Below, piece after piece: positions 24,690 through 33,425 of a stretch of DNA of 64,000 bases. Source of the DNA: Martinezella calliandrae. Its GTDB lineage: Bacteria > Pseudomonadota > Alphaproteobacteria > Rhizobiales > Rhizobiaceae. The stretch is from contig NZ_JARFYN010000022.1 in assembly GCF_030272695.1 (NCBI RefSeq), positions 31,988 through 95,987 on the forward strand, given 5' to 3'. Both the position numbers and the translations under genes were made by a program. The notes beneath the pieces are model-generated. The model had not been told where the DNA came from, did not search any database, and saw only the letters and a program-made list of their open reading frames with translations. The stretch's first letter is position 1. Each line of letters opens with the position of its first letter.

Positions 24690-26282
24690 GTGAGTGACCC
24701 CGACAGCGGCAAAGTGCCGCAGGCAGACGGGGCGTCGGTAGCAGAGCGCAGGAAGGGTAAATCCTCCCGGCGCGCTAAGCGTAAGCGTGGCGGTCACGTC
24801 CGCCCGAACGCTTATTCTGCGGAGGCCAACCAGACTGGCACGTCCGGTCCGGTGGCGATACGCCCAATAGACAACGACGCCGGTTTTCCGGCCAAGAAGC
24901 GCAAGCGTCGGCGCCGTTCTCACGGCGTAGCGCATGATGGCGCGCAGTATGCTTCCCCAGCACAACAGCAACAGGCTTCCGCCGCGCAGGAGCATCGTGC
25001 AGCGGCTGAGCACGGCTATGCACCATCGCACAAGAATGGCAAGAACAGGCGCAAGCACCGGAGCAAGCGCGGTCTGCAGGGCCGCCCGCTGGTGCATGAA
25101 AAGACGGCACAGATCGTCGCCCCCGCCGCTGGTGTCGCCGCTGAACCAGCTCCTGTTCACAATGACCATCATCATCATCATCGGTATTCGCCGCCGCAAC
25201 GCCGCGACGCACAAGCGCCGCATCATCACGACGATGGCGATTTTCGATCCGTCGATCTCTATGCGGCGCTCGATCTCGGCACCAATAACTGTCGCCTGCT
25301 GATCGCGCAGCCAACGCGTCCCGGCCAGTTCCGCGTTGTTGACGCTTTTTCCCGCATCGTCCGTCTTGGCGAGGGGCTTGGTGCCAGCGGACGGCTCTCG
25401 AGCGACGCCATGGACCGCGCCGTCGAGGCCCTGCGCATCTGCGCTGGCAAGCTGAAGACGCGCGAGATCCGCCGCATGCGGCTGATCGCAACCGAAGCCT
25501 GCCGTGCGGCGGAAAACGGCGAAGCCTTCCTCGCCCGAGTCACGGAAGAGACCGGCCTGCGGCTCGAAATCATCGATCGCGAGACGGAGGCGCGGCTTGC
25601 CGTTTCAGGATGTTCGTCGCTCGTCGGTCCGGAGGCGCGCTCGGTCGTGCTGTTCGATATTGGCGGCGGCTCCTCGGAAATCGCTGTCATCCGCATTGGC
25701 GAAAACCGCTCAAGCCGGCTTGCCAATCACATTACGCATTGGACCTCGCTGCCGGTTGGCGTGGTGACGCTCTCGGAGCGCCATGGCGGCCGTGACGTCA
25801 CGCCGGAACTCTTCGAGACTATGGTGTGCGAGGTCGCAGGCATGCTCGAACGCTTCGATTGCCCGCCGGTACAGGGGGCTGCCCGCGACAGTGGCGATTT
25901 CCATCTGATCGGCACGTCCGGCACAGTGACGACACTCGCCGGCGTCCATCTCGATCTGCCGCGTTACGACCGGCGTCGCGTCGATGGCGTCTGGCTGTCG
26001 GACGACGAAGTGACGGCAATGCAGGCGAAGCTGCTTTCGTGGGACTTTGCTGGTCGCGCGTCCAACCCCTGCATCGGGCCGGACCGCGCCGATCTCGTAC
26101 TGGCGGGTTGCGCCATTCTCGAGGCGATCCGCCGCCGCTGGCCGAGCCCGCGCATGCGCGTTGCCGATCGCGGTCTGCGCGAAGGACTGCTTACCGACAT
26201 GATGGCGGATGACGGTGTGTGGCGGCGCGGCCGCTCGCGCCGCGGCCATCGACCGAAGGACACAAAGGGGCCGCAGGCATGA
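24690..26282 (+). CDS. ppx: Exopolyphosphatase/guanosine pentaphosphatase (Ppx/GppA)
   Basis: The protein has about 530 residues from a GTG start. The catalytic ASKHA-fold region starts at about residue 190 with YAALDLGTNNCRLLIA (phosphate-1 motif) and includes LFDIGGGSSEIAVI (phosphate-2). The family hydrolyses polyphosphate ends or pppGpp. Before it lies an unusual 185-residue tail rich in Lys, Arg, Gln and His, with basic clusters (RRAKRKRGGH, KKRKRRRRSH) and five consecutive histidines (HNDHHHHHRY). The tail is predicted disordered and could bind polyphosphate or nucleic acid; that is speculation. The stop codon overlaps the rlmE start (ATGA), so the two form an operon, as in other rhizobia. 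Confidence 0.92.
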   Translation: MSDPDSGKVPQADGASVAERRKGKSSRRAKRKRGGHVRPNAYSAEANQTGTSGPVAIRPIDNDAGFPAKKRKRRRRSHGVAHDGAQYASPAQQQQASAAQEHRAAAEHGYAPSHKNGKNRRKHRSKRGLQGRPLVHEKTAQIVAPAAGVAAEPAPVHNDHHHHHRYSPPQRRDAQAPHHHDDGDFRSVDLYAALDLGTNNCRLLIAQPTRPGQFRVVDAFSRIVRLGEGLGASGRLSSDAMDRAVEALRICAGKLKTREIRRMRLIATEACRAAENGEAFLARVTEETGLRLEIIDRETEARLAVSGCSSLVGPEARSVVLFDIGGGSSEIAVIRIGENRSSRLANHITHWTSLPVGVVTLSERHGGRDVTPELFETMVCEVAGMLERFDCPPVQGAARDSGDFHLIGTSGTVTTLAGVHLDLPRYDRRRVDGVWLSDDEVTAMQAKLLSWDFAGRASNPCIGPDRADLVLAGCAILEAIRRRWPSPRMRVADRGLREGLLTDMMADDGVWRRGRSRRGHRPKDTKGPQA

Positions 26283-26998
26283 CCAAGCCAACGATCGCCG
26301 GCAATCGAACCGGACGCAAGCTCGGCCAGCGGGTGAAGAAAAAGAAACTGAAGGCCTCCTCGCGGCAGTGGCTGGAGCGGCACATCAACGATCCCTATGT
26401 TCAGCGCGCCCAGCTTGAGGGCTATCGCGCCCGCGCCGCCTTCAAGCTGCTGGAGATCGACGAAAAGCATCATATCCTCAAGGGCGCCCGCCGCATTATC
26501 GATCTTGGCGCGGCGCCGGGAAGCTGGTCGCAGATCGCCGCCAAGGTCACAGGGTCGACGGAAGACGACATCCGCGTTGCGGCCATCGATTTCCTGGAAA
26601 TGGCGCCGCTTCCGGGCGTCACGATCCTGCAGCTCGACTTTCTCGACCCGGACGCACCGCAGCGACTGATCGATGCCGTCGGCGGCACGCCCGATCTCGT
26701 GATTTCGGATATGGCCGCTCCGACGACCGGCCATCAGCGCACTGATCACTTGCGAACCATGCATCTCTGCGAAGTCGCCGCACATTTCGCCGTCGAGGTC
26801 CTTGGCGAAGGCGGACATTTCCTCGCCAAGACCTTCCAGGGCGGTACGGAACGCGACCTGCTGACGCTGCTGAAGCAGAATTTTCGGCAGGTCATCCATG
26901 TGAAGCCAGGCGCATCCAGGGCTGAATCCGTGGAGATGTTCTTGTTGGCAAAGGGCTTCAAGGGACGCAAGACGGAAGACGAAGCAACGAGTGCTTGA
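26279..26998 (+). CDS. rlmE: 23S rRNA (uridine-2552-2'-O)-methyltransferase RlmE (FtsJ)
   Basis: The 239-residue enzyme methylates U2552 in the A loop of 23S rRNA. It starts with a basic N-terminal extension, then shows RARAAFKLLEID (catalytic Lys), SAM motif DLGAAPGSWSQ, SDMAAPTTGHQRTDH (catalytic Asp) and LAKTFQGG (catalytic Lys). These are the K-D-K-E tetrad elements of FtsJ. The ATG overlaps the ppx stop. The product helps late 50S assembly. Length is slightly above the E. coli protein because of the extension. Confidence 0.95.
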   Translation: MTKPTIAGNRTGRKLGQRVKKKKLKASSRQWLERHINDPYVQRAQLEGYRARAAFKLLEIDEKHHILKGARRIIDLGAAPGSWSQIAAKVTGSTEDDIRVAAIDFLEMAPLPGVTILQLDFLDPDAPQRLIDAVGGTPDLVISDMAAPTTGHQRTDHLRTMHLCEVAAHFAVEVLGEGGHFLAKTFQGGTERDLLTLLKQNFRQVIHVKPGASRAESVEMFLLAKGFKGRKTEDEATSA

Positions 26999-27062
26999 TT
27001 TAGCCGCCGCTTTTGTCCGATGATACAAATCTCATCGGCATTGCAGGCAGCGCATTCTTACC

Positions 27063-27446
27063 ATGCTTCTTTACGTCACTCTCGGCTCAAACGATATTTC
27101 GCGGGCACGCGGCTTTTATGACGCGGTTTTGCCGTCCCTCGGTTACCGGCGTCAACGCGAGTCGGACGAAGAAATTGGCTATGCCGCCGATGGCGACACA
27201 CGTTGCCGGTTCTGGGTGGTGGTTCCCTATGATCAGCGCAGGGCCACGATCGGCAATGGCTCGATGGTGGCTCTGCAGGCTGAAACCCGCGCCGACGTCG
27301 ACGCCTTTCACGCCGCAGCCCTTGCCCATGGCGGCACGGATGAGGGCAAGCCGGGCCTGCGCTCTTTCCATGCGAATTTCTATGCGGCGTACGTGCGCGA
27401 CCCTGACGGCAACAAGCTCAGCGCCGTCTGCGAGCGGCCGGAATAG
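27063..27446 (+). CDS. VOC (glyoxalase/dioxygenase-like) family protein
   Basis: The 127-residue single-domain VOC protein begins LLYVTLGSNDISRARGFYDAVL (in parts) and ends YAAYVRDPDGNKLSAVCERPE, where RDPDGNK is the hallmark of the last strand with the conserved metal-ligand Glu/Lys region. The substrate is not predictable. It is 64 bases after rlmE and convergent with the MFS gene, whose 3' end is 7 bases away. Confidence 0.85.
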   Translation: MLLYVTLGSNDISRARGFYDAVLPSLGYRRQRESDEEIGYAADGDTRCRFWVVVPYDQRRATIGNGSMVALQAETRADVDAFHAAALAHGGTDEGKPGLRSFHANFYAAYVRDPDGNKLSAVCERPE

Positions 27447-27453
27447 GATTTGA

Positions 27454-28893
27454 TTACTCCACCACTGGCTGTTGAGTCTGCGCCACCGGCGGCGGTGTCG
27501 CGACCACACGCTTCATGCCGGCCTTGTGGCCGGAGACGGTGGCGCCGGCGCTGCGGTCCATGCGGATGAAGGGGATGGTGGCAACCACGGTCAGGATGGA
27601 GATGCAGAAGAAGGCGACATGGAAATCGCGAACCTGCAGCTCGGTGCCGCTGAAGAAGGTCGAAGTTTCCAGGATCATGGCGGCGACGGCAACGCCGAGC
27701 GCGAGGCTGATCTGTTGCATGACCGAACTCATCGACGTGGCCTGGCTTGCCTGCCTGTCGCTGATGTCGGCGAAGGCGAGCGCATTGATACCGGTGAAGA
27801 AGAACGAACGCGAGAAGCCGCCGATCAGTAGCACGCCGACGATGATGAGATGCGATGTCCAGGGTTGGAACAGGCCGGTGCAGATCGTCGTCACCGTCGT
27901 GATCCCCGCCGCTGACAACAGCGCGGTCTTGAAGCCGACGGCGGTGAAGACGCGGCGCGCGATGAACTTGGTACTGATGGCGCCGATGGCGCCGGCAAAG
28001 GTGATCAGTCCCGATTGGAACGGATTTAGGCCGAAGCCGAGTTGCAGCATCAGCGGCGTCAGGAATGGCATCGCACCGATACAGATGCGAAACAGCGTGC
28101 CGCCGGTGACGGAAGCACGAAAGGTGGGATTTTTCAGCAGTGCCAGATCGAGAATCGGCGCCGGATGGCGCCGTGCATGACCGATGTAGAGGAAGCCGCA
28201 GACGAAGCCGATGACGACGGCCGAAATGCCGATGAACGGCGGCAACGCCGGCAGGCTTATGACCGACATGCCGAAGACGACACCAGCGGCCGCGACGGAT
28301 GTCAGCACGAAGCCGATGAAATCGAGCTTCGGCGGCATGGTCGCCTCGACCTCCGGCAAGAAGATCGACGACAGGATGACGCCGAGAACACCGACAGGCA
28401 CGTTGATCAGGAAGATCCAGTGCCAGGAGGCGTAAGTGGTGATAAAGCCGCCGAGCGGCGGCCCGGCGAGCGGGCCGACCAGGGCGGGAATGGAAAGCAG
28501 CGCCATCGCCGCGACCAGGTCGCTCTTTTGTGTCGTGCGCACCAGCACGAGGCGCCCTACCGGCGTCATCATCGAACCGCCGAGGCCTTGCAGGAAGCGG
28601 GCGGCGACGAATTCGAGGAGGCCGCCAGAGAAGGCGCACATGATCGAGCCGATGACGAACACGCAAATGGCAAGCCGGAAGATGTTCTTCGCCCCGAAGC
28701 GATCCGCCATCCAGCCACTGATCGGAATGAAAACCGCGAGCGACACCATGTAGGATGTCAGCGCTAGCTTCAGCGTGATCGGACCAACATGGAGATCGGT
28801 CGCGATGGCCGGCAGCGCGGTCGCAATCACGGTGGAATCCATCTGCTCCATAAAAAGGGCAACTGCAAGGATCAGGGGAACGATGCGGTTCAT
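27454..28893 (-). CDS. MFS drug efflux transporter, DHA2 (EmrB/QacA) type
   Basis: The 479-residue protein has about 14 hydrophobic helices. Motif A reads GWMADRFGAKNIFRLA and motif D1-like LFMEQMDSTVIATALPAIATDL (in parts) lies in helix 1, both typical of the 14-TM DHA2 drug:proton antiporters. The ATG at 28893 is chosen because translation upstream lacks a hydrophobic start. Usual substrates are hydrophobic drugs or cations; the actual one is unknown. The promoter region shared with the MBL gene carries two tandem operator-like repeats. Confidence 0.9.
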   Translation of the reverse strand: MNRIVPLILAVALFMEQMDSTVIATALPAIATDLHVGPITLKLALTSYMVSLAVFIPISGWMADRFGAKNIFRLAICVFVIGSIMCAFSGGLLEFVAARFLQGLGGSMMTPVGRLVLVRTTQKSDLVAAMALLSIPALVGPLAGPPLGGFITTYASWHWIFLINVPVGVLGVILSSIFLPEVEATMPPKLDFIGFVLTSVAAAGVVFGMSVISLPALPPFIGISAVVIGFVCGFLYIGHARRHPAPILDLALLKNPTFRASVTGGTLFRICIGAMPFLTPLMLQLGFGLNPFQSGLITFAGAIGAISTKFIARRVFTAVGFKTALLSAAGITTVTTICTGLFQPWTSHLIIVGVLLIGGFSRSFFFTGINALAFADISDRQASQATSMSSVMQQISLALGVAVAAMILETSTFFSGTELQVRDFHVAFFCISILTVVATIPFIRMDRSAGATVSGHKAGMKRVVATPPPVAQTQQPVVE

Positions 28894-29066
28894 AGGCGGA
28901 TGCCTTGGTGGGTCGTGTCTTTGGGGAAGGGGTCCGCCTGAGACGGGCACCCGCTCTGTAGTCCTATGTGCGGCCGCTGCCAATCCCCGATTCTGCCCTG
29001 TGGCTTCGTGGAGATCACGTCTTCGTGATGCCGCTTGCCGCCCAGTATAGGATACCAAGTTTGACA

Positions 29067-29098
29067 TATGCTAAACGCATAGAAATGCTGAACGCATA
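29067..29098. promoter_or_regulatory. Two tandem operator-like repeats between MFS and MBL genes
   Basis: TATGCTAAACGCATA (29067-29081) and AATGCTGAACGCATA (29084-29098) are near-identical. Each has ATGC-N5-GCAT dyad symmetry, and they start 17 bases apart. They lie in the divergent promoter region, 174 bases from the MFS start and 139 from the MBL start. No regulator gene adjoins them. Confidence 0.5.
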
Positions 29099-29236
29099 AA
29101 ACGTCGTTTGGTCTATTAGCGGATTTGGATGGATATGTCATGGCGAATTTTTAGCCATGACGGGTCGAATTCCAGCGTGCCGCGGCCGACGTCGATAAGC
29201 GCAGCTTACGCTGCGAGCATTGGAGAAAATGAGATA

Positions 29237-30112
29237 ATGACCGCCGTTGTTCTGCCGCCCGACACCCATCAGTTCAAGCTTGGGTCCTGCACCATCACCG
29301 TCGTCAAGGATGGTGCGAATATTCTGGAGAACCCCTGGGAAATCTTCGGATCGAACCAGGCGCCGGAAACGGTGCAGAAGCTCTTGGCGCAGAACTTCCT
29401 GCCGACCGACAAACTCGTCAATAGCTGTGCGCCCGCTATCATCGACACCGGCGCTGACGTGATCGTGGTCGACACCGGCTTCGGTGCCGCTGGCCGCGCC
29501 CGCGGTTTGGGCCGTTTTCGCGAGGGCATGAAAGCGGTCGGCTACACGCCGGAGCAGGTGACCTTCGTCGCTCTGACGCATCTGCATGGTGACCATATCA
29601 GCGGATTGATGGAGGATGGCGCTCCGGCTTTCCCGAATGCGCGCTATGCCACGGGCGAGATCGAATATGTATTCTGGACCGACAAGGCTCGCGAGGGCAC
29701 ACCGGCGGAAGGCGGTCACAAAGCGGTGCTCACCAATGTCGTGCCTTTCGCCGAGAAGATGACATTCCTCAAGGAGGGCGACCAGATCGTCAGCGGCATG
29801 ACGGCTGTACTCGCTCCTGGCCATACGCCCGGTCACCTCGTGTTCCACCTCGAATCGGATGGCAAGCAACTGGTCATGACCGGCGATACGGCCAATCACT
29901 ATATCCTGTCGCTTGGGCGTCCGGATTGGGAAGTGCGCTTCGACGCCGACAAGGCCCAGGCCATCAAGACGCGCCGCCGTGTCTTCGACCTGATCGCCAC
30001 CGATCGTATTCCCTTCCTTGGCTTCCACATGCCGTTCCCGGCCGTGGGTTTCGTGGAAAGGCAGCCGGAAGGCTTCCGCTATGTGCCGAAGACCTACCAG
30101 TTCGATTTGTGA
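29237..30112 (+). CDS. MBL-fold metallo-hydrolase
   Basis: The 291-residue metallo-beta-lactamase-fold hydrolase has zinc motif THLHGDHISG (HxHxDH), followed by APGHTPGH and GDTANH, which supply further ligands. This set is complete for a binuclear site. Family members cut lactones, thioesters, nitro-compounds or act as quorum-quenching lactonases; the function here is open. Start ATG 29237 has GGAGA upstream; the frame is open for 36 codons before it but without a ribosome-binding site. Convergent with the PhnB-like gene. Confidence 0.87.
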   Translation: MTAVVLPPDTHQFKLGSCTITVVKDGANILENPWEIFGSNQAPETVQKLLAQNFLPTDKLVNSCAPAIIDTGADVIVVDTGFGAAGRARGLGRFREGMKAVGYTPEQVTFVALTHLHGDHISGLMEDGAPAFPNARYATGEIEYVFWTDKAREGTPAEGGHKAVLTNVVPFAEKMTFLKEGDQIVSGMTAVLAPGHTPGHLVFHLESDGKQLVMTGDTANHYILSLGRPDWEVRFDADKAQAIKTRRRVFDLIATDRIPFLGFHMPFPAVGFVERQPEGFRYVPKTYQFDL

Positions 30113-30148
30113 GGCCGGCCCGTACCAACCCGTTCAGCGAGATCTAGC

Positions 30149-30544
30149 TCAATTGATGCAATTGAGCATCCATTGCACGCCGAACTGATCCGTGAGCTTC
30201 CCATAAAGGTTGCTCCAGGGCTGTTTGCCGAGCGATGTCGATATTGTGCCGCCCGCCGCCAGGCGGGCGAACACCTCATTTGTCTGCTCTTTGTCATTGA
30301 ACTCAAGCAAATGTGCTGACCCACGCATCGGCTCCGCGTCGTCGTTGTCCGAAGCATAGAAAAGCACGCCAGGGCCTTGGAATTTCGCATGCATGACCTG
30401 GCCCTGGATAAATCCGGGCGGCGTCGGGATTCCATCCACGCCGTAGCGCTTGATTTCAGCAATTTTTCCGAGGCCACAGGTCTCGTAAAAAGTAAGCGCC
30501 TGCTCGCAGCGCGTTGTGAAAAACAGATAATTGGAAAGTCGCAT
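30149..30544 (-). CDS. PhnB/YjdN-like VOC family protein
   Basis: The 131-residue protein matches the PhnB-like (3-demethylubiquinone-9 3-methyltransferase-like) VOC group. MRLSNYLFFTTRCEQALTFYE lies at the start, MHAKFQGPGVLFYASD in the middle and QPWSNLYGKLTDQFGVQWML at the end, where WGxxxGxxxDxFGxxW is the usual pattern. The function of the group is not settled, and no catalytic motif is visible. The frame extends upstream of the ATG at 30544 without support. Confidence 0.85.
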   Translation of the reverse strand: MRLSNYLFFTTRCEQALTFYETCGLGKIAEIKRYGVDGIPTPPGFIQGQVMHAKFQGPGVLFYASDNDDAEPMRGSAHLLEFNDKEQTNEVFARLAAGGTISTSLGKQPWSNLYGKLTDQFGVQWMLNCIN

Positions 30545-30617
30545 GGCGAAACTCTCTGGGTCACGGGCTACGAGTGGAAACTGGCCAGATAAACTGGCCA
30601 GATCACTGGTGTGCCTT

Positions 30618-31043
30618 CTAGAGCGAAGCCGCTTGTTGGATCGCACTGACAAGTTGGCTATTGCCGTAAACTTGACCGCCGATGCCCCAGGAGCCTTCCG
30701 CGGCATAAACGATGTTCGTCCAGATATGATCGCGGGATACCCGACCATTCGAAGCGCGTTCGACGATGGTCGTGGCCGCGTCGATAAATGCCTGTTTGGC
30801 CTCGTCGGTGGCGAGCGCGATCTCCGGCAGTTTCAGCTCTATGAAGGCGGCTGCGGCCGGCTTTCCGCCTGAGAATACGCGTCCCTGCGGCAAAACGTTG
30901 ATGGTGCCGACGACGTTCGGGGTCATGAACGCATTGCCCAAGAGTTGCGAGACTTTCAAGAGAGCATCGGTCAATTCGGTGAAGACCTGGGCCTCGGCTT
31001 CGCTCGACAGCAAACCTTCCGGTACGGTGAGTGTGATAGGCAT
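30618..31043 (-). CDS. Tautomerase-superfamily protein
   Basis: The 141-residue protein keeps Pro2 (MPITLTVPEG), which becomes the N-terminal catalytic Pro1 of 4-oxalocrotonate tautomerase/MIF-type enzymes after Met removal. It is about twice the length of a 4-OT monomer, so it probably contains two beta-alpha-beta units, like the cis-CaaD or MSAD types. The substrate is unknown. It is divergent from a TetR regulator, with three operator-like repeats between them, so expression is probably repressed by that regulator. Confidence 0.72.
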   Translation of the reverse strand: MPITLTVPEGLLSSEAEAQVFTELTDALLKVSQLLGNAFMTPNVVGTINVLPQGRVFSGGKPAAAAFIELKLPEIALATDEAKQAFIDAATTIVERASNGRVSRDHIWTNIVYAAEGSWGIGGQVYGNSQLVSAIQQAASL

Positions 31044-31091
31044 GGCGGGATTCCTCTCGTTTGAAAATTCAGCCGGTGGTGCTACATAAAT

Positions 31092-31157
31092 ACTGATCGC
31101 TCTCTATTGATACACACTGATCACTCTCTATGCAAACATAAAGAGTGGTCACTCTTA
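31092..31157. promoter_or_regulatory. Three operator-like repeats between tautomerase and tetR
   Basis: ACTGATCGCTCTCTA (31092-31106) and ACTGATCACTCTCTA (31116-31130) are direct copies 24 bases apart. A third copy, GGTCACTCT at 31147-31155, is centred in the near-palindrome AGAGTGGTCACTCT. This is a likely TetR operator array controlling both divergent genes. Confidence 0.55.
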
Positions 31158-31169
31158 AAGAAAGTTGAC

Positions 31170-31760
31170 ATGCGCTATAGTACAGAACACAAGCTCGAAA
31201 CGCGCATCCGCGTCCTCAACGCCGCGGGCGAGATTTTCCGTCAGGAAGGCTATGGCGGTTCGGGCATCGATGCCTTGACCAAGGCTGCAGGCGTCACGAA
31301 CGGCGCGTTCTACGGGCATTTCAAATCAAAGGGCGAAGCGTTCCGGGCCGCGGTTCAGGCGGGCCTTGATGAACTGCGGCTCGGCATATCGAATCTGAAG
31401 GCTCAACAGGGCAAGGGTTGGCTTGCGGCGTTCATAAGCTATTATCTCGGGCCGAAGCGTACCTGCGCGCTCGGCCAGAGCTGCGCCTTGCCGAGTCTGT
31501 CCCCCGACGTCATCCGCGCCGATACCGATACACGGGTTGCCTATGAGGTCGAACTGCGAAGGGTGATAGAAGAAGCGGCCTCCGGCCTGACCGGCAACTC
31601 GGCCGGCGAGCGTGAAGAAAATGCCATCGCACTACTGGCGCTATTGTCCGGCGGCGTAACCATGGCGCGGGCTGTTTCCGACCCGGCGCTATCGATGCGC
31701 ATCGTGGAGGCGATCGAGCGAAGGGCCGGGTCCTTTGCTTCCTCCATCAATGAGAGTTGA
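31170..31760 (+). CDS. TetR/AcrR family transcriptional regulator
   Basis: The 196-residue regulator has an N-terminal helix-turn-helix (IDALTKAAGVTNGAFYGHFKSK, in parts, residues about 30-51) and a C-terminal ligand domain. ATG 31170 is chosen since the helical domain begins there; open frame continues upstream through the operator repeats. It is divergent from the tautomerase gene, its probable target. The ligand is unknown. A cysteine pair in the effector domain (TCALGQSCALP) could be redox-sensitive. Confidence 0.88.
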   Translation: MRYSTEHKLETRIRVLNAAGEIFRQEGYGGSGIDALTKAAGVTNGAFYGHFKSKGEAFRAAVQAGLDELRLGISNLKAQQGKGWLAAFISYYLGPKRTCALGQSCALPSLSPDVIRADTDTRVAYEVELRRVIEEAASGLTGNSAGEREENAIALLALLSGGVTMARAVSDPALSMRIVEAIERRAGSFASSINES

Positions 31761-31937
31761 GATTGACCGGTCAATCTTGGGTCGATGGCAAGAACTCCTG
31801 TCATCGTTTTCCCTATTCACTTCCTGTCATAGACGTGTTACCAGCCCTCGCCAACTTCCAAGCAACACTTGCAAGATCGCCCGGTAGACGATTCGTTCCG
31901 GAGCCCTCCTGCTTTTCACCGATGAAGGAATTTGGCC

Positions 31938-33422
31938 ATGGCACGTATTATTGAAACGTCAACCGGGTTGGACGCACTCACATTCGACGACGTGCTCCTG
32001 CAGCCGGGGCACTCCGAGGTCATGCCTGGCCAGACCAACATTGCCACCCGCATTGCCCAGGACATCGATCTCAACCTGCCGATCCTGTCGGCAGCCATGG
32101 ACACGGTAACCGAAAGCCGTCTCGCCATCGCCATGGCCCAGGCCGGCGGCATGGGCGTCATCCACCGCAATCTGACACCGGTGCAGCAGGCCGAAGAGGT
32201 CCGTCAGGTCAAGAAGTTCGAAAGCGGCATGGTCGTCAATCCGGTCACGATCGGTCCCGACGCGACCCTTGCCGAAGCGCTTGCCCTGATGAGAGCGCAC
32301 GGCATTTCCGGCATCCCGGTCGTCGAGAAGTCGCATCGCCTCCTCGGCATCCTCACCAACCGTGACGTTCGCTTTGCCTCCGATCCGGAGCAGAAGATCC
32401 ACGAATTGATGACCCACGAAAATCTGGTCACGGTCACGGACGGCGTGCAGCAGCAGGAAGCCAAGCGCCTGCTGCACAAGCATCGCATCGAGAAGCTGCT
32501 GGTCGTTGATGGCGAAGCTCGCCTCATCGGTCTGATCACCGTCAAGGATATCGAAAAGTCGCAGCTCAACCCTCACGCCTCCAAGGATGCGCAGGGTCGC
32601 CTTCGCGCCGCCGCTGCCATCAGCGTCGGTGACGATGGGTTCGAGCGCGCCGAGCGCCTGATCGATGCCGGCGTCGACCTTCTCGTCGTCGATACCGCCC
32701 ACGGCCATTCACAGCGCGTCCTCGACGCCGTTACCCGGGTCAAAAAGCTCTCCAACTCGGTTCGCATCATGGCCGGCAATATCGCCACCTATGACGGTAC
32801 GAGAGCGCTGATCGATGCCGGTGCCGATGCCGTCAAGGTCGGTATCGGCCCGGGTTCGATCTGCACGACCCGTATCGTCGCCGGCGTTGGCGTACCACAA
32901 CTCGCTGCCATCATGTCGGCCGTAGAGGCCGCGCAGCAACAGAACATCCCAGTTATCGCCGATGGCGGCATCAAGTTCTCCGGCGACCTCGCCAAGGCGA
33001 TTGCCGCCGGCGCATCGGCGGCCATGGTCGGCTCGCTTCTCGCTGGCACCGACGAGAGCCCGGGCGAGGTCTATCTGTACCAGGGTCGTTCCTTCAAGGC
33101 GTATCGCGGCATGGGTTCCGTCGGGGCCATGGCGCGGGGCTCAGCCGATCGCTACTTCCAGGCCGAAGTGCGCGACACACTGAAGCTGGTGCCGGAAGGC
33201 ATCGAAGGCCAGGTGCCCTACAAGGGGTCAGTCTCGGGCGTGCTGCACCAGCTCGCCGGCGGCCTCAGGGCAGCCATGGGCTATGTCGGCGGCGCAGACC
33301 TCAAGGAATTCCAGGAGCGTGCTACTTTCGTGCGCATCTCCGGCGCGGGCTTACGCGAAAGCCACGCCCATGATGTCACGATCACCCGCGAAAGCCCGAA
33401 CTATCCGGGCGCCGGCGCTTGA
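31938..33422 (+). CDS. guaB: Inosine-5'-monophosphate dehydrogenase
   Basis: The 494-residue enzyme oxidises IMP to XMP with NAD, the committed step to GMP. The TIM barrel starts LTFDDVLLQPG. Two CBS domains are inserted at about 98-150 and 158-213. The active-site loop GIGPGSICTTRIVAGVG contains catalytic Cys309, and the flap region MGSVGAMARGSADRYFQ follows near 400. Length is standard. ATG at 31938 has AAGGAA as ribosome-binding site. The next gene starts 3 bases after its stop and may be cotranscribed. Confidence 0.96.
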   Translation: MARIIETSTGLDALTFDDVLLQPGHSEVMPGQTNIATRIAQDIDLNLPILSAAMDTVTESRLAIAMAQAGGMGVIHRNLTPVQQAEEVRQVKKFESGMVVNPVTIGPDATLAEALALMRAHGISGIPVVEKSHRLLGILTNRDVRFASDPEQKIHELMTHENLVTVTDGVQQQEAKRLLHKHRIEKLLVVDGEARLIGLITVKDIEKSQLNPHASKDAQGRLRAAAAISVGDDGFERAERLIDAGVDLLVVDTAHGHSQRVLDAVTRVKKLSNSVRIMAGNIATYDGTRALIDAGADAVKVGIGPGSICTTRIVAGVGVPQLAAIMSAVEAAQQQNIPVIADGGIKFSGDLAKAIAAGASAAMVGSLLAGTDESPGEVYLYQGRSFKAYRGMGSVGAMARGSADRYFQAEVRDTLKLVPEGIEGQVPYKGSVSGVLHQLAGGLRAAMGYVGGADLKEFQERATFVRISGAGLRESHAHDVTITRESPNYPGAGA

Positions 33423-33425
33423 TCG

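Noticed and set aside
27380..28666. 428-codon minus-strand frame over the MFS gene
   Set aside because: Same strand but another frame than the DHA2 transporter; composition is Arg/His-rich without any domain.
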